From positions 1-60,513 of the forward strand of contig JAUIHP010000029.1 in NCBI GenBank assembly GCA_030431975.1: a stretch of DNA of 60,513 nucleotides, in the 5' to 3' direction. A program made the translations under genes and the position numbers. Position 1 is the first letter of the stretch. Each line of letters starts with the position of its first letter. Source of the stretch: a bacterium. Its GTDB lineage: Bacteria; Eisenbacteria; RBG-16-71-46; CAIMUX01. Below are positions 18,820 through 28,282 of the stretch, one piece after another. The notes under the pieces were generated by a model. It worked only from the letters and a program-made list of their open reading frames with translations. It did no database searches and was not told the DNA's origin.

Positions 18820-21192
18820 ATGGATCGAATCAAACGACTGGCGAAGGCGGGGGTTGTCGCGGGGTTGTGTGGAGCTGTCCTTGGCCTCGTCGTCGGAGTG
18901 ACGCCCGCGTACTCGCAAGGCGCGTTCGCTCCGCCCGAAACGGCTCCAACCCGACCCAAGGCGCCCGACGATCCTCGTTGGGCGCTCCCTTTGTCAGAGT
19001 TTCGCATCGAGGGGAACGCCCGAGCCGAATCGCTGCTCATCGTCCGATCGACCGGTTTCGAGATCGGGCATCCGGCGAGCAAGGCGGCGGTGGCCAACGC
19101 GGCCAAAACTCTCTTCAAGTTGAGACTCTTCTCCGACGTCTCCTTCTACGACGACACTCCGGAGGACGCCGAGGGGCGCAGCCTCCGCTTGCGTGTAGTC
19201 GAGAACCCTCGAATCGAAAGCATCGCTTTCGAGGGCCACGACAAGATCGGCCAGGAAGACCTGAAGGCCGAGATCGACATCCGTGTCGGCGACCTCCTGT
19301 CCCGGCGAAAGATGTTTGCGGCCCGCAACGCTCTGCAAAGGTACTACCAGGACGAGGGGTACGCCTCGGCCGAAGCCTTGGCTCTGGTCGAAAAGGTGGG
19401 GAACGACAACAAAGTCGACCTCGTCTTTCAGGTGACCGAAGGCCCTCGGGTCAACATCAAGTCCATCACCTTTGCCGGCAACGAAGCGTTCAGCGATGAC
19501 GACCTTCGCGGCGAGTTGGAACTCAAGCCGAACAGCCTGTTCCGCAGAAAACGGTACACCGCGGAACGCATGCGCGAAGATGAACTCCGCATCGTCACCT
19601 ACTACCGGAACCACGGCTACCGCGACGCCGAAGTGACCGGGACCCAGGTCCGATTCTCCGAGGACAACAAGGACATCCATTTGGAGTTCGAGGTCGCCGA
19701 AGGGACCTTCTTCCAGTTCGGAGACCTGACCTGGATCGGAAACACGGAAGTCTCCACGGAGATGCTGGATCGCGCCGCGGAGATTCGGACCGGCGATCCG
19801 TTCAGCCAGGAGCGCATCGATCTCACCCTGAGCGAGGCCTACGGTCTGTACACGGAGAAGGGATATCTCGTCGACCTCGAGATCTTCCCGGCCGTCGACA
19901 TCGAACAGGACACGGTCAATGTGGCCTTCCAGATCCGTGAAGGGGTCCCGAGTTCCGTCAACGAACTCAAGATCGTCGGGAACACCCGCACGAAGGAACG
20001 GGTCATTCGGCGTGAGCTCACTCTGGTGCCCGGTGACCTGCTTCGTCGATCGACGTTGATGCGCAGTCAACGCGACGTCATGGCGCTCGGATTCTTCGAG
20101 GATGTCGCCATCGACTGGAACCTGGCCGGTGAAGGCTCGGACATCGACGTCATCATGGCGGTCAAGGAAAAGAGTTCAGGTACGGCAACCGCGGGCGCCG
20201 GGTTTTCCAGCGAAACCGGGATCACCGGATTCCTCGAGTTCGGACACAACAACCTGTTTGGAACCGGGAAGGCGCTAAACCTTCATTTGGAGCGCGGCTC
20301 ACGCCGGCGCACCTACGACATTTCCTTCACCGAGCCGTGGGCCTTCGGAACGCCGACCTCACTCGGTTTTCATGTCTTCGATACGACAAGGGACCTCGAC
20401 TTCTACGACGAAAAACGTCGCGGTTTCTCGATCAACGTCGGTCGTCCCTGGTTCTTCCGCACGCCCGACTACACCCGCGTCTTTGTCAGCTATGCCCTCG
20501 AAGATCTGGACTTCCGCGACTTCCAGGATCTGGACGAAACGAGCGAAGAGTTCCTGCGCGAGTCGAACGGGACGATCTCCCGAATGACCGTCTCGTTTTC
20601 GCGCAACAGTACGAACAATCCGTTCTATCCAACCGCGGGTAGTCGTTCGGTTCTCCGAACGGAGTTTGCCGGCGGACTCCTCGGCGGCGAGATCGAGTAT
20701 CTGAAGCCGACGCTCGATCACAGGAACTACCTCGTCCCGTTTTGGAAGCCGGCCCTCATGTTGCGCCACCGGTTGGGATACCTGCTCGGCTATTCGCGGG
20801 GCGCCTCCGTTCCCGGCAACGAGACGTTCCGGTTGGGTGGAACGCGAACCGACTATCTGCGCGGGTACGATGACTGGTACGTCGTACCCGAAGACAACAT
20901 CACCGTCGGTTCCAGTGGAAACGAGATCCGCTTCCCGGGCGGAAAGGTCATGTACAGCTTTACGGCCGAGTATCAGTTCAATCTGGTGAATCCCGTTCAT
21001 GGACTCTTCTTCTTCGACGCCGGAAACACGTGGAACTCTCCGCGTGACTTTTCGTTCTCCGATCTGAGAAAGGGTGTGGGGGCGGGAATTCGTCTGGAGA
21101 TTCCGCTGCTTGGCAACGTCGGTTTCGATTATGCCTATGGAATCGATCGTGGGGAGTGGCAGCCTCACCTGATCATCGGACCGGCATTCTGA
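18820..21192 (+). CDS. bamA: Outer membrane protein assembly factor BamA
   Basis: A 790-residue Omp85 protein. A signal peptide covers residues 1 to ~33 (AGLCGAVLGLVVGVTPAYSQ). About five POTRA domains follow, each with a GN.....EE(D/V)L pattern such as ITFAGNEAFSDDDLRGEL. The C-terminal barrel (from about residue 440) contains the lid-lock type region around GTRTDYLRGYDD and ends in Phe (GPAF), as outer-membrane barrels do. It inserts barrels into the outer membrane. Skp and the lpx genes follow directly. Confidence 0.96.
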   Translation: MDRIKRLAKAGVVAGLCGAVLGLVVGVTPAYSQGAFAPPETAPTRPKAPDDPRWALPLSEFRIEGNARAESLLIVRSTGFEIGHPASKAAVANAAKTLFKLRLFSDVSFYDDTPEDAEGRSLRLRVVENPRIESIAFEGHDKIGQEDLKAEIDIRVGDLLSRRKMFAARNALQRYYQDEGYASAEALALVEKVGNDNKVDLVFQVTEGPRVNIKSITFAGNEAFSDDDLRGELELKPNSLFRRKRYTAERMREDELRIVTYYRNHGYRDAEVTGTQVRFSEDNKDIHLEFEVAEGTFFQFGDLTWIGNTEVSTEMLDRAAEIRTGDPFSQERIDLTLSEAYGLYTEKGYLVDLEIFPAVDIEQDTVNVAFQIREGVPSSVNELKIVGNTRTKERVIRRELTLVPGDLLRRSTLMRSQRDVMALGFFEDVAIDWNLAGEGSDIDVIMAVKEKSSGTATAGAGFSSETGITGFLEFGHNNLFGTGKALNLHLERGSRRRTYDISFTEPWAFGTPTSLGFHVFDTTRDLDFYDEKRRGFSINVGRPWFFRTPDYTRVFVSYALEDLDFRDFQDLDETSEEFLRESNGTISRMTVSFSRNSTNNPFYPTAGSRSVLRTEFAGGLLGGEIEYLKPTLDHRNYLVPFWKPALMLRHRLGYLLGYSRGASVPGNETFRLGGTRTDYLRGYDDWYVVPEDNITVGSSGNEIRFPGGKVMYSFTAEYQFNLVNPVHGLFFFDAGNTWNSPRDFSFSDLRKGVGAGIRLEIPLLGNVGFDYAYGIDRGEWQPHLIIGPAF

Positions 21193-21319
21193 TGAACGCC
21201 GTCCGGGTCGCCGAATCCGGGTGCGTGAAGCTCGATCGATGTACGGTTCACCGACGCGGTCCGTCCCGTGCCGCAGTCAATCCGAACTCCGCGCTTCGAC
21301 GCGTAGGGAGAAGAGAGTC

Positions 21320-21844
21320 ATGACTCGTCCCATCCTTGCCGCCTTCCTCGGCGGCCTCTGCCTGGTCCTGGGGCTGGCTGTTTCGGCCTCAGCCCAGGAG
21401 ATCGCGTTCGTCGACTCCGAACGAATCCTCGAGGGGTACACCGAGGTGAAGAACGTTCAGGACAACTACCAGGCCGACATCCGGGCCTGGAACGAGCAGG
21501 CCCAGAACCTGAAGCGAGAGATTGATCGACTGGCCACGGAACTCGCGCAGCAGGGACCGGGTCTAAGCGATGAGAAGCGGCGGGAGAAGGAAGAGGACCA
21601 CCAGTCCAAGGTCTCCGAGTACGACCGTTTCGTGCAGAGCGTTTGGGGCCCGAACGGACTCGTCATCCAGAGAAACGAAGAGGTTATGAGACCCATCATC
21701 CGCCGGATTCAGACCATCCTTTCCGAGATCGGGGACGAGCGCGGCTACGACCTGATCTTGGATGCAGCTGATGGCAATATCCTGTATGCTGACCCGGCTC
21801 TGGACTTGACCGACGAGGTCATCGAGCGCCTGAACGGTAGTTAG
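21320..21844 (+). CDS. skp: OmpH/Skp-family periplasmic chaperone
   Basis: About 174 residues: a signal peptide (ILAAFLGGLCLVLGLAVSASA) followed directly by the OmpH-type start QEIAFVDSERILEGY. A long helical coiled-coil section (QDNYQADIRAWNEQAQNL) makes the tentacles, and a short C-terminal strand returns to the head (YDLILDAADGNILYADPALD). I prefer ATG 21320, which gives a clean signal peptide with GGGAG upstream, to an ATG 33 codons earlier. It would hold unfolded outer-membrane proteins on their way to BamA, its upstream neighbour. Confidence 0.93.
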   Translation: MTRPILAAFLGGLCLVLGLAVSASAQEIAFVDSERILEGYTEVKNVQDNYQADIRAWNEQAQNLKREIDRLATELAQQGPGLSDEKRREKEEDHQSKVSEYDRFVQSVWGPNGLVIQRNEEVMRPIIRRIQTILSEIGDERGYDLILDAADGNILYADPALDLTDEVIERLNGS

Positions 21845-21880
21845 CCCATCAGTTAGCCCCATCAGGAGGAAACACACCGG

Positions 21881-22966
21881 ATGCACCTTACGCTAGGTGA
21901 ACTCGCGGAGCGGCTCGATGCCGAACTCCACGGGAACGCCGACGTCGTAATCCGGAGCGTGGCCGGCATTCGCGAGGCTCGCGAGGGAGACATCACCTTC
22001 GTCGCCAACCGAAAGTACGAGGCCTACCTTTCCGACACGCAAGCCTCGGCCGTCATCGTCCCGCCCGGACTTCCTTCCGGCTCTATCCCGGCTCTCGAGA
22101 CCAAGGACCCGATGCGGACCTACCTCGAAGTCCTGCAGATTTTCGAGGACGAGCCCGATCGACCCGAGGCCGGAATCGACGCCACGGCGGTCATCGCAGA
22201 GAGTGCCCAGATCGGCGAGAACGTTGCCATCGGTGCACACGTCGTGGTGGAGGCCGGCGCCCGGATCGGAAACGGGGTCACGCTCATGGCCGGCGCCTAC
22301 GTCGGACATCGGACCATCGTCGGCGTGGACTGCCTTCTCTATCCCCATGTCGTTCTGCGGGAGGACGTGGAGATCGGGAATCGCTGCATCCTGCATCCCG
22401 GTGTCGTCATCGGGTCGGACGGTTTTGGATTCGCTCCGGGCCCGGACGGCCACATGAAGATTCCGCAGATCGGAAAGGTCATCGTCGGCGATGACGTCGA
22501 GATCGGAGCCAACAGCGCCATCGATCGGGCCACCACCGGAGTGACCCGAATCGGTCGCGGAACGAAGATCGACAATTTGGTCCACGTGGCGCACAATGTC
22601 GAGATTGGTTCGGATTCGATTCTTTGCGCGCAGGTCGGGATCTCCGGCAGCACCCGATTGGGTCGGCAGGTGACTCTGGCCGGGCAGGCCGGGTTGATCG
22701 GCCATATCGAGGTCGGCGATCGTGCTCGCGTCGGCGCCCAGGGGGGCGTCACGAAGTCGATTCCTCCTGAGGAAAGCGTCTCCGGATATCCGGCCATGAA
22801 TCATTCCCGCGCGCAGCGGGTCTACGCTTCGATGCGTCACCTTCCGGATCTTCTGAGGACGGTGCGTGACCTCGAGCGGCGTATCGCAGAGCTGGAGGGA
22901 GATGCCTCCATCGGAGCCACGGAAGGCACCGACGAAGGAACAGGGAACGGGAGAGTTCGTACTTGA
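21881..22966 (+). CDS. lpxD: UDP-3-O-acylglucosamine N-acyltransferase
   Basis: A 361-residue left-handed beta-helix acyltransferase adding the second acyl chain in lipid A synthesis. An N-terminal uridine-binding domain (ITFVANRKYEAYLSDTQASA) is followed by hexapeptide repeats. The conserved VHVAHNVEIGSD contains the likely catalytic His. AGGAGG lies ten bases before ATG 21881. The TGA is contained in the TTGA overlap with lpxC/fabZ. Confidence 0.96.
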   Translation: MHLTLGELAERLDAELHGNADVVIRSVAGIREAREGDITFVANRKYEAYLSDTQASAVIVPPGLPSGSIPALETKDPMRTYLEVLQIFEDEPDRPEAGIDATAVIAESAQIGENVAIGAHVVVEAGARIGNGVTLMAGAYVGHRTIVGVDCLLYPHVVLREDVEIGNRCILHPGVVIGSDGFGFAPGPDGHMKIPQIGKVIVGDDVEIGANSAIDRATTGVTRIGRGTKIDNLVHVAHNVEIGSDSILCAQVGISGSTRLGRQVTLAGQAGLIGHIEVGDRARVGAQGGVTKSIPPEESVSGYPAMNHSRAQRVYASMRHLPDLLRTVRDLERRIAELEGDASIGATEGTDEGTGNGRVRT

Positions 22967-24276
22967 GCGACCGGCAGCGCACGATCAAAGGTTCCGGATC
23001 CCTGACGGGAGTGGGACTTCACACCGGCGAAGAAAACACCGTTACGTTCAAGCCCGCGCCCGTCGACCACGGGATCGAGTTCGTTCGCGTCGACCTGGAA
23101 GGGTCTCCCCGGATTCGCGTATGTCCGGAGAATGCCCGTAAGGACATCAATTTCATGCGCAGGACGGTTCTTGGCTACGGCGACGCCGAAGTCCACACCG
23201 TCGAACATGTTCTGGGCACGGTGACCGGACTGGGCATCGACAACATCTCGATCGAGGTCAACGGAACCGAGATCCCGGAACCGACCGACGGAAGCGCCAA
23301 GGCTTGGGTCGACACGCTGCGAGAGGCTGGGATCGAGGAACAGGACTCTCCTCGCAACTACCTGCAGGTCGACCACCCGATTACGTTCGAGGATGAGACC
23401 GCGCGGATCATCGCCCTTCCGCACGACGGGTTCCAGATCAGCTTCACCATTGTTTACGACAACCCTCTTGTGGGTACACAGCACATCAGTCTCGACATCA
23501 CTCCGGACACATTCGTCGAACAGGTGGCTCCCGCTCGCACCTTTGCTCTCTATGAGGACATCAAGCGCCTCCAGGAGCGAGGCCTGATTCGGGGCGGGAC
23601 GTTGGACAACGCTGTGGTGGTCAAGGGTGACGAGGTCATGAACGAGGGGGGATTGCGATTCCCCGATGAGTTCGTTCGCCACAAGGTGCTCGATCTTCTC
23701 GGAGACCTCACGCTACTCGGACGGCCGCTTCGAGGGCACGTCCTGTCGCACCGGTCCGGTCACGTTTCGAACGTACGATTCGTGCACACGGTGAATGAGG
23801 CACTGAACGGTCCGTCGTCGTTCGACCGCCTGATTGGGGAGACGCACTACGACATCAACGCGATCTCCAAGATCATGCCGCATCGGTATCCGTTTCTGCT
23901 CGTCGACCGAATTCTTCGACTCGAGGAACGGAAGCGAGTCGTCGGGCTCAAGAACGTGACCATGAATGAGCCCTTCTTCGAGGGACATTTTCCCGGACAC
24001 CCGATCATGCCCGCGGTGCTCATACTCGAAGCCATGGCCCAGGTGGGCGGGGTGCTTCTTCTCAACACCGTCGACGATCCGGATTCCAAGCTCGTCTACT
24101 TCATGGGGATCGACAACGCCAAGTTCCGGAAGCCCGTTCTTCCGGGAGATACCCTCATCTTCGATCTGGAGTTGGTCCGCCTCCGCCGGCGAATCTGCGT
24201 GATGAACGCGAAAGCCTATGTTCGCGGGAATCTCGTCGCCGAAGCGGATCTCAGCTCCACGATCGTCGATCGCTGA
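22963..24276 (+). CDS. lpxC/fabZ: Bifunctional LpxC-FabZ fusion (UDP-3-O-acyl-GlcNAc deacetylase / 3-hydroxyacyl-ACP dehydratase)
   Basis: A 437-residue fusion. Residues 1 to ~290 are LpxC, the zinc deacetylase that commits lipid A synthesis. HTVEH (residues 78-82) holds the catalytic Glu and a zinc His; FVRHKVLDLLGD carries the second His and the Asp ligand; HRSGH the general acid His. Residues ~295-437 are FabZ: PHRYPFLLVDRI and FFEGHFPGHP with H342, then the Glu in LILEAMAQ. Both halves keep their key residues, so both activities are expected. The start is TTG 22963 inside the lpxD stop. This fusion is known from Bacteroidetes-type genomes and is a lineage clue. Confidence 0.96.
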   Translation: MSDRQRTIKGSGSLTGVGLHTGEENTVTFKPAPVDHGIEFVRVDLEGSPRIRVCPENARKDINFMRRTVLGYGDAEVHTVEHVLGTVTGLGIDNISIEVNGTEIPEPTDGSAKAWVDTLREAGIEEQDSPRNYLQVDHPITFEDETARIIALPHDGFQISFTIVYDNPLVGTQHISLDITPDTFVEQVAPARTFALYEDIKRLQERGLIRGGTLDNAVVVKGDEVMNEGGLRFPDEFVRHKVLDLLGDLTLLGRPLRGHVLSHRSGHVSNVRFVHTVNEALNGPSSFDRLIGETHYDINAISKIMPHRYPFLLVDRILRLEERKRVVGLKNVTMNEPFFEGHFPGHPIMPAVLILEAMAQVGGVLLLNTVDDPDSKLVYFMGIDNAKFRKPVLPGDTLIFDLELVRLRRRICVMNAKAYVRGNLVAEADLSSTIVDR

Positions 24277-24287
24277 GGCGCGGGCAG

Positions 24288-25088
24288 ATGGAAGCGGCCG
24301 ACTCGAAGAAGAAAGAGACCTTCATCGATCCGACGGCACGGATCGAAGACGGAGCCGTCATCGGAGCCGGCGTTCACGTCGGTCCGTGGTGTCAGGTCGG
24401 CGCACAGGTCGAACTCGGCGACGGTTGCATCCTCGATTCCATGGTCAAGGTCGACGGCGAGACAACGCTCGGCACGGAGTGTCATCTGCATCACGGTGCG
24501 GTCGTCGGTTCGACCCCGCAGGATCTCAAGTATCGTGGGGACATCGGTACCGTTCGGGTCGGTTCCCGCACCGTCTTCCGCGAATACTCGACGGTCAACA
24601 TGCCGACGGCGGCGGGGGAGCTGACCGCGATCGGCAGTGACTGTCTGATCATGGCCTATGCACACGTTGCCCATAACTGTTTGCTCGGCGATCACGTCAT
24701 CCTCGCCAACTCGGTGAATTTGGCAGGCCATATCGAGATCGGCGACTATGCGATCATCGGGGGTGTGACTCCGGTTCATCAGTTCGTCAAGATCGGCGCC
24801 CACTCGATCATCGGTGGCGGCTCGCGCGTTCCAATGGACGTTGCGCCCTACCTCAAGGCGGCCGGCTCTCCTCTGAAAGTTTTTGGTCTCAACACCATTG
24901 GGATGCAGCGGCGCGGGTTCAGCGAGGAAGCACAGCAGGCTCTCAAGGACGTCTACCGGATTTTCTTCCGCACTTCGATGCTCAAGGAAGAAGCGCTGGA
25001 GGCCATCCGCGCCGAGGTTCCCGACCTCCCGGAAGTTCGCACCTTCGTCGAGTTCATCGAAAGCTCAGAGCGGGGCATCAACCGCTAA
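24288..25088 (+). CDS. lpxA: Acyl-ACP--UDP-N-acetylglucosamine O-acyltransferase
   Basis: A 266-residue hexapeptide-repeat enzyme for the first step of lipid A synthesis. The left-handed helix is visible as repeated (I/V)GxxxxI units. AYAHVAHNCLLGDH contains the catalytic His, and GVTPVHQFVKIG is the usual acyl-chain ruler region. The C-terminal helical part is NTIGMQRRGFSEEA. It starts 12 bases after lpxC/fabZ with no promoter visible between them, so it belongs to the same operon. A 229-base gap follows it. Confidence 0.96.
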   Translation: MEAADSKKKETFIDPTARIEDGAVIGAGVHVGPWCQVGAQVELGDGCILDSMVKVDGETTLGTECHLHHGAVVGSTPQDLKYRGDIGTVRVGSRTVFREYSTVNMPTAAGELTAIGSDCLIMAYAHVAHNCLLGDHVILANSVNLAGHIEIGDYAIIGGVTPVHQFVKIGAHSIIGGGSRVPMDVAPYLKAAGSPLKVFGLNTIGMQRRGFSEEAQQALKDVYRIFFRTSMLKEEALEAIRAEVPDLPEVRTFVEFIESSERGINR

Positions 25089-25317
25089 CCCGATCGATTC
25101 ATGAAGGTCTATGAAGGACTACCACGATGATGAATCGTCACCGCCGTAGGCCTTCGGGAACAGATCGGGCCGTGTCCTGCCAATTGAGACGGAAGGTTCG
25201 CGTTTTCTAGAGTCGACTGGGATCGGAACGAGTGCGCTTTCGGTCCAGGATCGTGACTCTACTCATTGCTTTGAACGACCAAGTCCGAAGGAAAGGACCT
25301 GAGGAAAGGACCTGCGG

Positions 25318-26469
25318 TTGGAACCGATTCCCGTTTCCGTCATCGGCTGTGGCCACTTGGGCACCTTCCACGCCCGACTCTATGCGAAGTCAGAAAAGGC
25401 CCGCCTCCTCGGCGTCTATGACCCGAGGAAGGACCGGGCCGAGGCGGTCGCTTCCGAACTGGGGACGCGCGCCTTTGCGTCGTTGGATGAGGCGGTGCAA
25501 GAGGCCGAAGCCGTTTCCGTCGCTTCGACCACGGTGACGCACCGGGAAGTGGCCAAGGCTTGTCTGGAAGCGGGATGTCACGTGCTGGTGGAGAAGCCGA
25601 TCGCCGACGGGCAGGCTGCGGGCCGCGAACTCGTGGAACAGGCCGCTTCTCTGGAGCGGGTTCTCGCGGTTGGACACGTCGAACGTTTCAGTCCGGCATT
25701 CCAGGCGGCGCGGGACGAGATCGTAGAGCCGCGCTACATCGAAGCTCACCGCCTCGCGCCGTTCGTGGCGCGTTCCCTCGATGTCGATGTCGTTCTGGAT
25801 CTCATGATTCACGACATCGATCTGACTTTGGCCACGGTCGGCGACGAAGTGGTCTCGATCGATGCTTCCGGTGTTCCGGTTCTGACCGGGGGAGCCGACA
25901 TTGCGAGCGCACGCATCCATTTTCGCAACGGCGCTGTCGCCAATCTGACCGCGAGTCGGGTTTCGCAGGACAAGGTCCGCAAGATCCGGTTCTTCGGGAA
26001 GGGACGCTATCACTCCCTCGATCTGTTCTCGGCAGAGGGCAAGAAGGTCATCCTGACCCAGGGAGACGGAGCCTCCTATCCATTGCCGGAGATCCTCACC
26101 GATCCGGTTGTTTCCAGCGAGACGGATGCTGCGGGTAACACACAGTCTTCGGGAGGCGGGAGACGCGGTCCGGGCGCCGAACCCGAGATGGACGCGGCGG
26201 CCGCGGTTCCGGAGTCCATGACCGACGCCGACCGGTCTGCCCTCCGTGCGTATCTGACTCACGCCGGTCTCACTCTGCAGTACGGGGCGATGGAGGTGGC
26301 GTCCCGCAACGCTCTCTTTGACGAGATCGAAGACTTTCTGGGGGCTGTCCGCGGTGCGGAGTTGCGTGGAGCCTCCGGCGCGGATGGCTTGGCCGCCCTG
26401 GCCGTGGCCGAAGAGATCCGGACGAAGGTGCGCGAGTCTCTTTCCCGCGTACTCGCCGACGCTCAATGA
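25318..26469 (+). CDS. Gfo/Idh/MocA-family NAD(P)-dependent oxidoreductase
   Basis: A 383-residue protein starting at TTG 25318 with GAGGAAAGG upstream. The Rossmann motif is VIGCGHLGTFHA. The EKP motif (HVLVEKPIA) and the catalytic-type helix with DLMIHDIDL are standard for the family. Genes of this family often sit between lpxA and lpxB. Related GnnA oxidises UDP-GlcNAc before amination to the 3-amino sugar of some lipid A. No GnnB aminotransferase is present here, so the substrate is left open. A Gly/Ser/Glu-rich stretch near residues 275-300 looks like an inserted linker. Its stop overlaps the ATG of lpxB (ATGA). Confidence 0.85.
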   Translation: MEPIPVSVIGCGHLGTFHARLYAKSEKARLLGVYDPRKDRAEAVASELGTRAFASLDEAVQEAEAVSVASTTVTHREVAKACLEAGCHVLVEKPIADGQAAGRELVEQAASLERVLAVGHVERFSPAFQAARDEIVEPRYIEAHRLAPFVARSLDVDVVLDLMIHDIDLTLATVGDEVVSIDASGVPVLTGGADIASARIHFRNGAVANLTASRVSQDKVRKIRFFGKGRYHSLDLFSAEGKKVILTQGDGASYPLPEILTDPVVSSETDAAGNTQSSGGGRRGPGAEPEMDAAAAVPESMTDADRSALRAYLTHAGLTLQYGAMEVASRNALFDEIEDFLGAVRGAELRGASGADGLAALAVAEEIRTKVRESLSRVLADAQ

Positions 26470-27596
26470 AACGAAGCGCGTTTCTCCTGGCCGGCGAGGC
26501 CTCCGGAGATCTGCAAGGCTCGCTGCTCGCGGAGCAACTTCGACGGGAGCGGCCGGATATCGAGCTTTACGGGGTCGGCGGCGATCGCATGGAAGCGGCG
26601 GGCGTCGAGCTCATCTTTCGAAGTGATGAGCTGGCCGTCGTCGGTCTCGTCGAAGTTCTTCGGATGTTGCCGCACATCTTTCAAGCGCTCGATCAGGTAC
26701 GCGACTTTCTGTCCGCGCGAAGGCCCGACGTCTTCATTCCGATCGACTATCCGGACTTCAACCTGCGCCTGCTCCCGCATGCCTACCGGCTCGGGATCCC
26801 CATCGTCTACTACATCGGGCCGCAGCTTTGGGCCTGGCGTCGCGAACGGCTCGATTGGTTGGCCCGTTATCTAACCCACATGATCGTGATCTTTCCCTTT
26901 GAAGAGGACCTCTACAAATCGAAGGGCGTGCCGGTGACCTGGGTTGGACATCCCCTGGTCGAGAAGGTTCCGGCGGACAAGAGCGCCTGGCGCCGCGAGC
27001 TTCGTACAGACGCCGGGCTCGATGACGCGAAGCCGGTCCTGGCTATTCTGCCGGGAAGCCGTCGTTCGGAGATTCGCCGCATCGCCCCCGTGCTTGCGGA
27101 CTCCGTCAGTCGCTTGCGTGAGACCCTCTCGCCGGCGCCGCAGCTGGTCGTCGGCCAGGCCTCTGGATTGAAGTTGGACGTGCGGGAGGTTCTCGGACTT
27201 CCGGAGGCGGCGGTGCTCGACGGCTTTGAGGCGTTGGGCTGCGCAGACATGGCGTGGGCCGCGTCCGGGACGGCAACGCTCGAAGCGCTTCTCGTAGAGA
27301 CACCGACCATCGTCGTCTACCGCGTGCAGGGACTGACGTATCAGATCGCGAAACGGGCCATTCGGGTTCCGCACATCGCCATGGCCAACCTCGTTGCCGG
27401 CGATCGTGTCTTTCCCGAACTCGTACAGGACGAAGCACGGCCCGAGACGGTGGCTTCGATCACGCGGGAGTGGCTGGAAAGCGAAAGCGTGTTGGCGGGA
27501 ATTCGGACCCGACTCGCGGCGGCCCGGGCGGCTCTCGGTGAGCCCGGCGCCATCGGGCGGGCCGCGCGTACCGTCCTGAAAGCGGCCGGCTTGTGA
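26466..27596 (+). CDS. lpxB: Lipid-A-disaccharide synthase
   Basis: A 376-residue GT19 glycosyltransferase that joins UDP-diacylglucosamine to lipid X. The N-terminus LLAGEASGDLQGS is diagnostic. FIPIDYPDFNLRL and YYIGPQLWAWRR are family signatures, and the C-terminal half has AASGTATLEALLVETP. It overlaps the genes on either side by four bases. An LpxH or LpxI, needed for the step just before, is not in the window. Confidence 0.96.
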   Translation: MKRSAFLLAGEASGDLQGSLLAEQLRRERPDIELYGVGGDRMEAAGVELIFRSDELAVVGLVEVLRMLPHIFQALDQVRDFLSARRPDVFIPIDYPDFNLRLLPHAYRLGIPIVYYIGPQLWAWRRERLDWLARYLTHMIVIFPFEEDLYKSKGVPVTWVGHPLVEKVPADKSAWRRELRTDAGLDDAKPVLAILPGSRRSEIRRIAPVLADSVSRLRETLSPAPQLVVGQASGLKLDVREVLGLPEAAVLDGFEALGCADMAWAASGTATLEALLVETPTIVVYRVQGLTYQIAKRAIRVPHIAMANLVAGDRVFPELVQDEARPETVASITREWLESESVLAGIRTRLAAARAALGEPGAIGRAARTVLKAAGL

Positions 27597-28282
27597 CGCC
27601 TCCGCCACGTCCGCAGACGGTCCATTCGACGCGGCAGCGTTTCGTTTGGGCAGGACGGGTCGGCGCCGCGGTCCTTCGCGCGCTCGGTCGAACCTGGCGT
27701 TTCGAGAAACGTTTGGCCCCCGGCGCGCAGGACCTGCTCGATACCGGCCGCCCGATGATCTACGCCTTCTACCACGAGAACATCCTGGGGATGGCCTACG
27801 GATTTCATGGCCGTCCCATCGCCGTCATGGTCAGCGAGAGCGAGGACGGGGAGTACATCTCCCAGATCATTCACCACCTCGGCTACGGAACGATTCGCGG
27901 GTCGAGCACGCGCGGCGGACTGCGTTCCTTGATGGAGGCGGCCAAGCTCGGAAAGCAAGGCCATCCACTGGGAATCACTCCGGACGGTCCGAAAGGCCCG
28001 CGAAGGACGGTGCAGGCGGGAGCGCTTTGGATCGCGGCCAAGTCCGGGTGCCCGATCGTCCCTTTCGCCGTCGGCGCGAGATCGAGCAAACGACTGGCCA
28101 GCTGGGACCGCTTTCAGATTCCGCGTCCGTTCACGCGCATCCTCATCCTGGCCGGAGATCCGATCCAGGTGCCGCCACGTCCCAGCGCCGAAGAGGTGGA
28201 AGAGATTCACAGCCCGCGTCTGCAGACTGCGCTCGACGAGCTCTACGCGCAAACGGATCGATTCGAGAGTGGGGCCTTGTGA
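27593..28282 (+). CDS. DUF374-type lysophospholipid acyltransferase family protein
   Basis: A 229-residue protein starting at GTG within the lpxB stop. The acyltransferase-like catalytic block is YAFYHENILGMAYG (an HxxxxG variant of the HX4D type), followed by GSSTRGGLRSLMEAA and PDGPKGPRRTVQAG, characteristic of the DUF374 family. Its place between lpxB and waaA suggests acylation of lipid A or Kdo-lipid A, comparable with LpxL, but the substrate is inferred from context only. The stop overlaps the start of waaA. Confidence 0.85.
   Translation: MTPPPRPQTVHSTRQRFVWAGRVGAAVLRALGRTWRFEKRLAPGAQDLLDTGRPMIYAFYHENILGMAYGFHGRPIAVMVSESEDGEYISQIIHHLGYGTIRGSSTRGGLRSLMEAAKLGKQGHPLGITPDGPKGPRRTVQAGALWIAAKSGCPIVPFAVGARSSKRLASWDRFQIPRPFTRILILAGDPIQVPPRPSAEEVEEIHSPRLQTALDELYAQTDRFESGAL

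Noticed and set aside
16462-18918. Minus-strand open frame of about 818 codons opposite clpC
   Set aside because: clpC is unambiguous on the plus strand; the antisense frame has no recognisable motif and mirrors codon bias.
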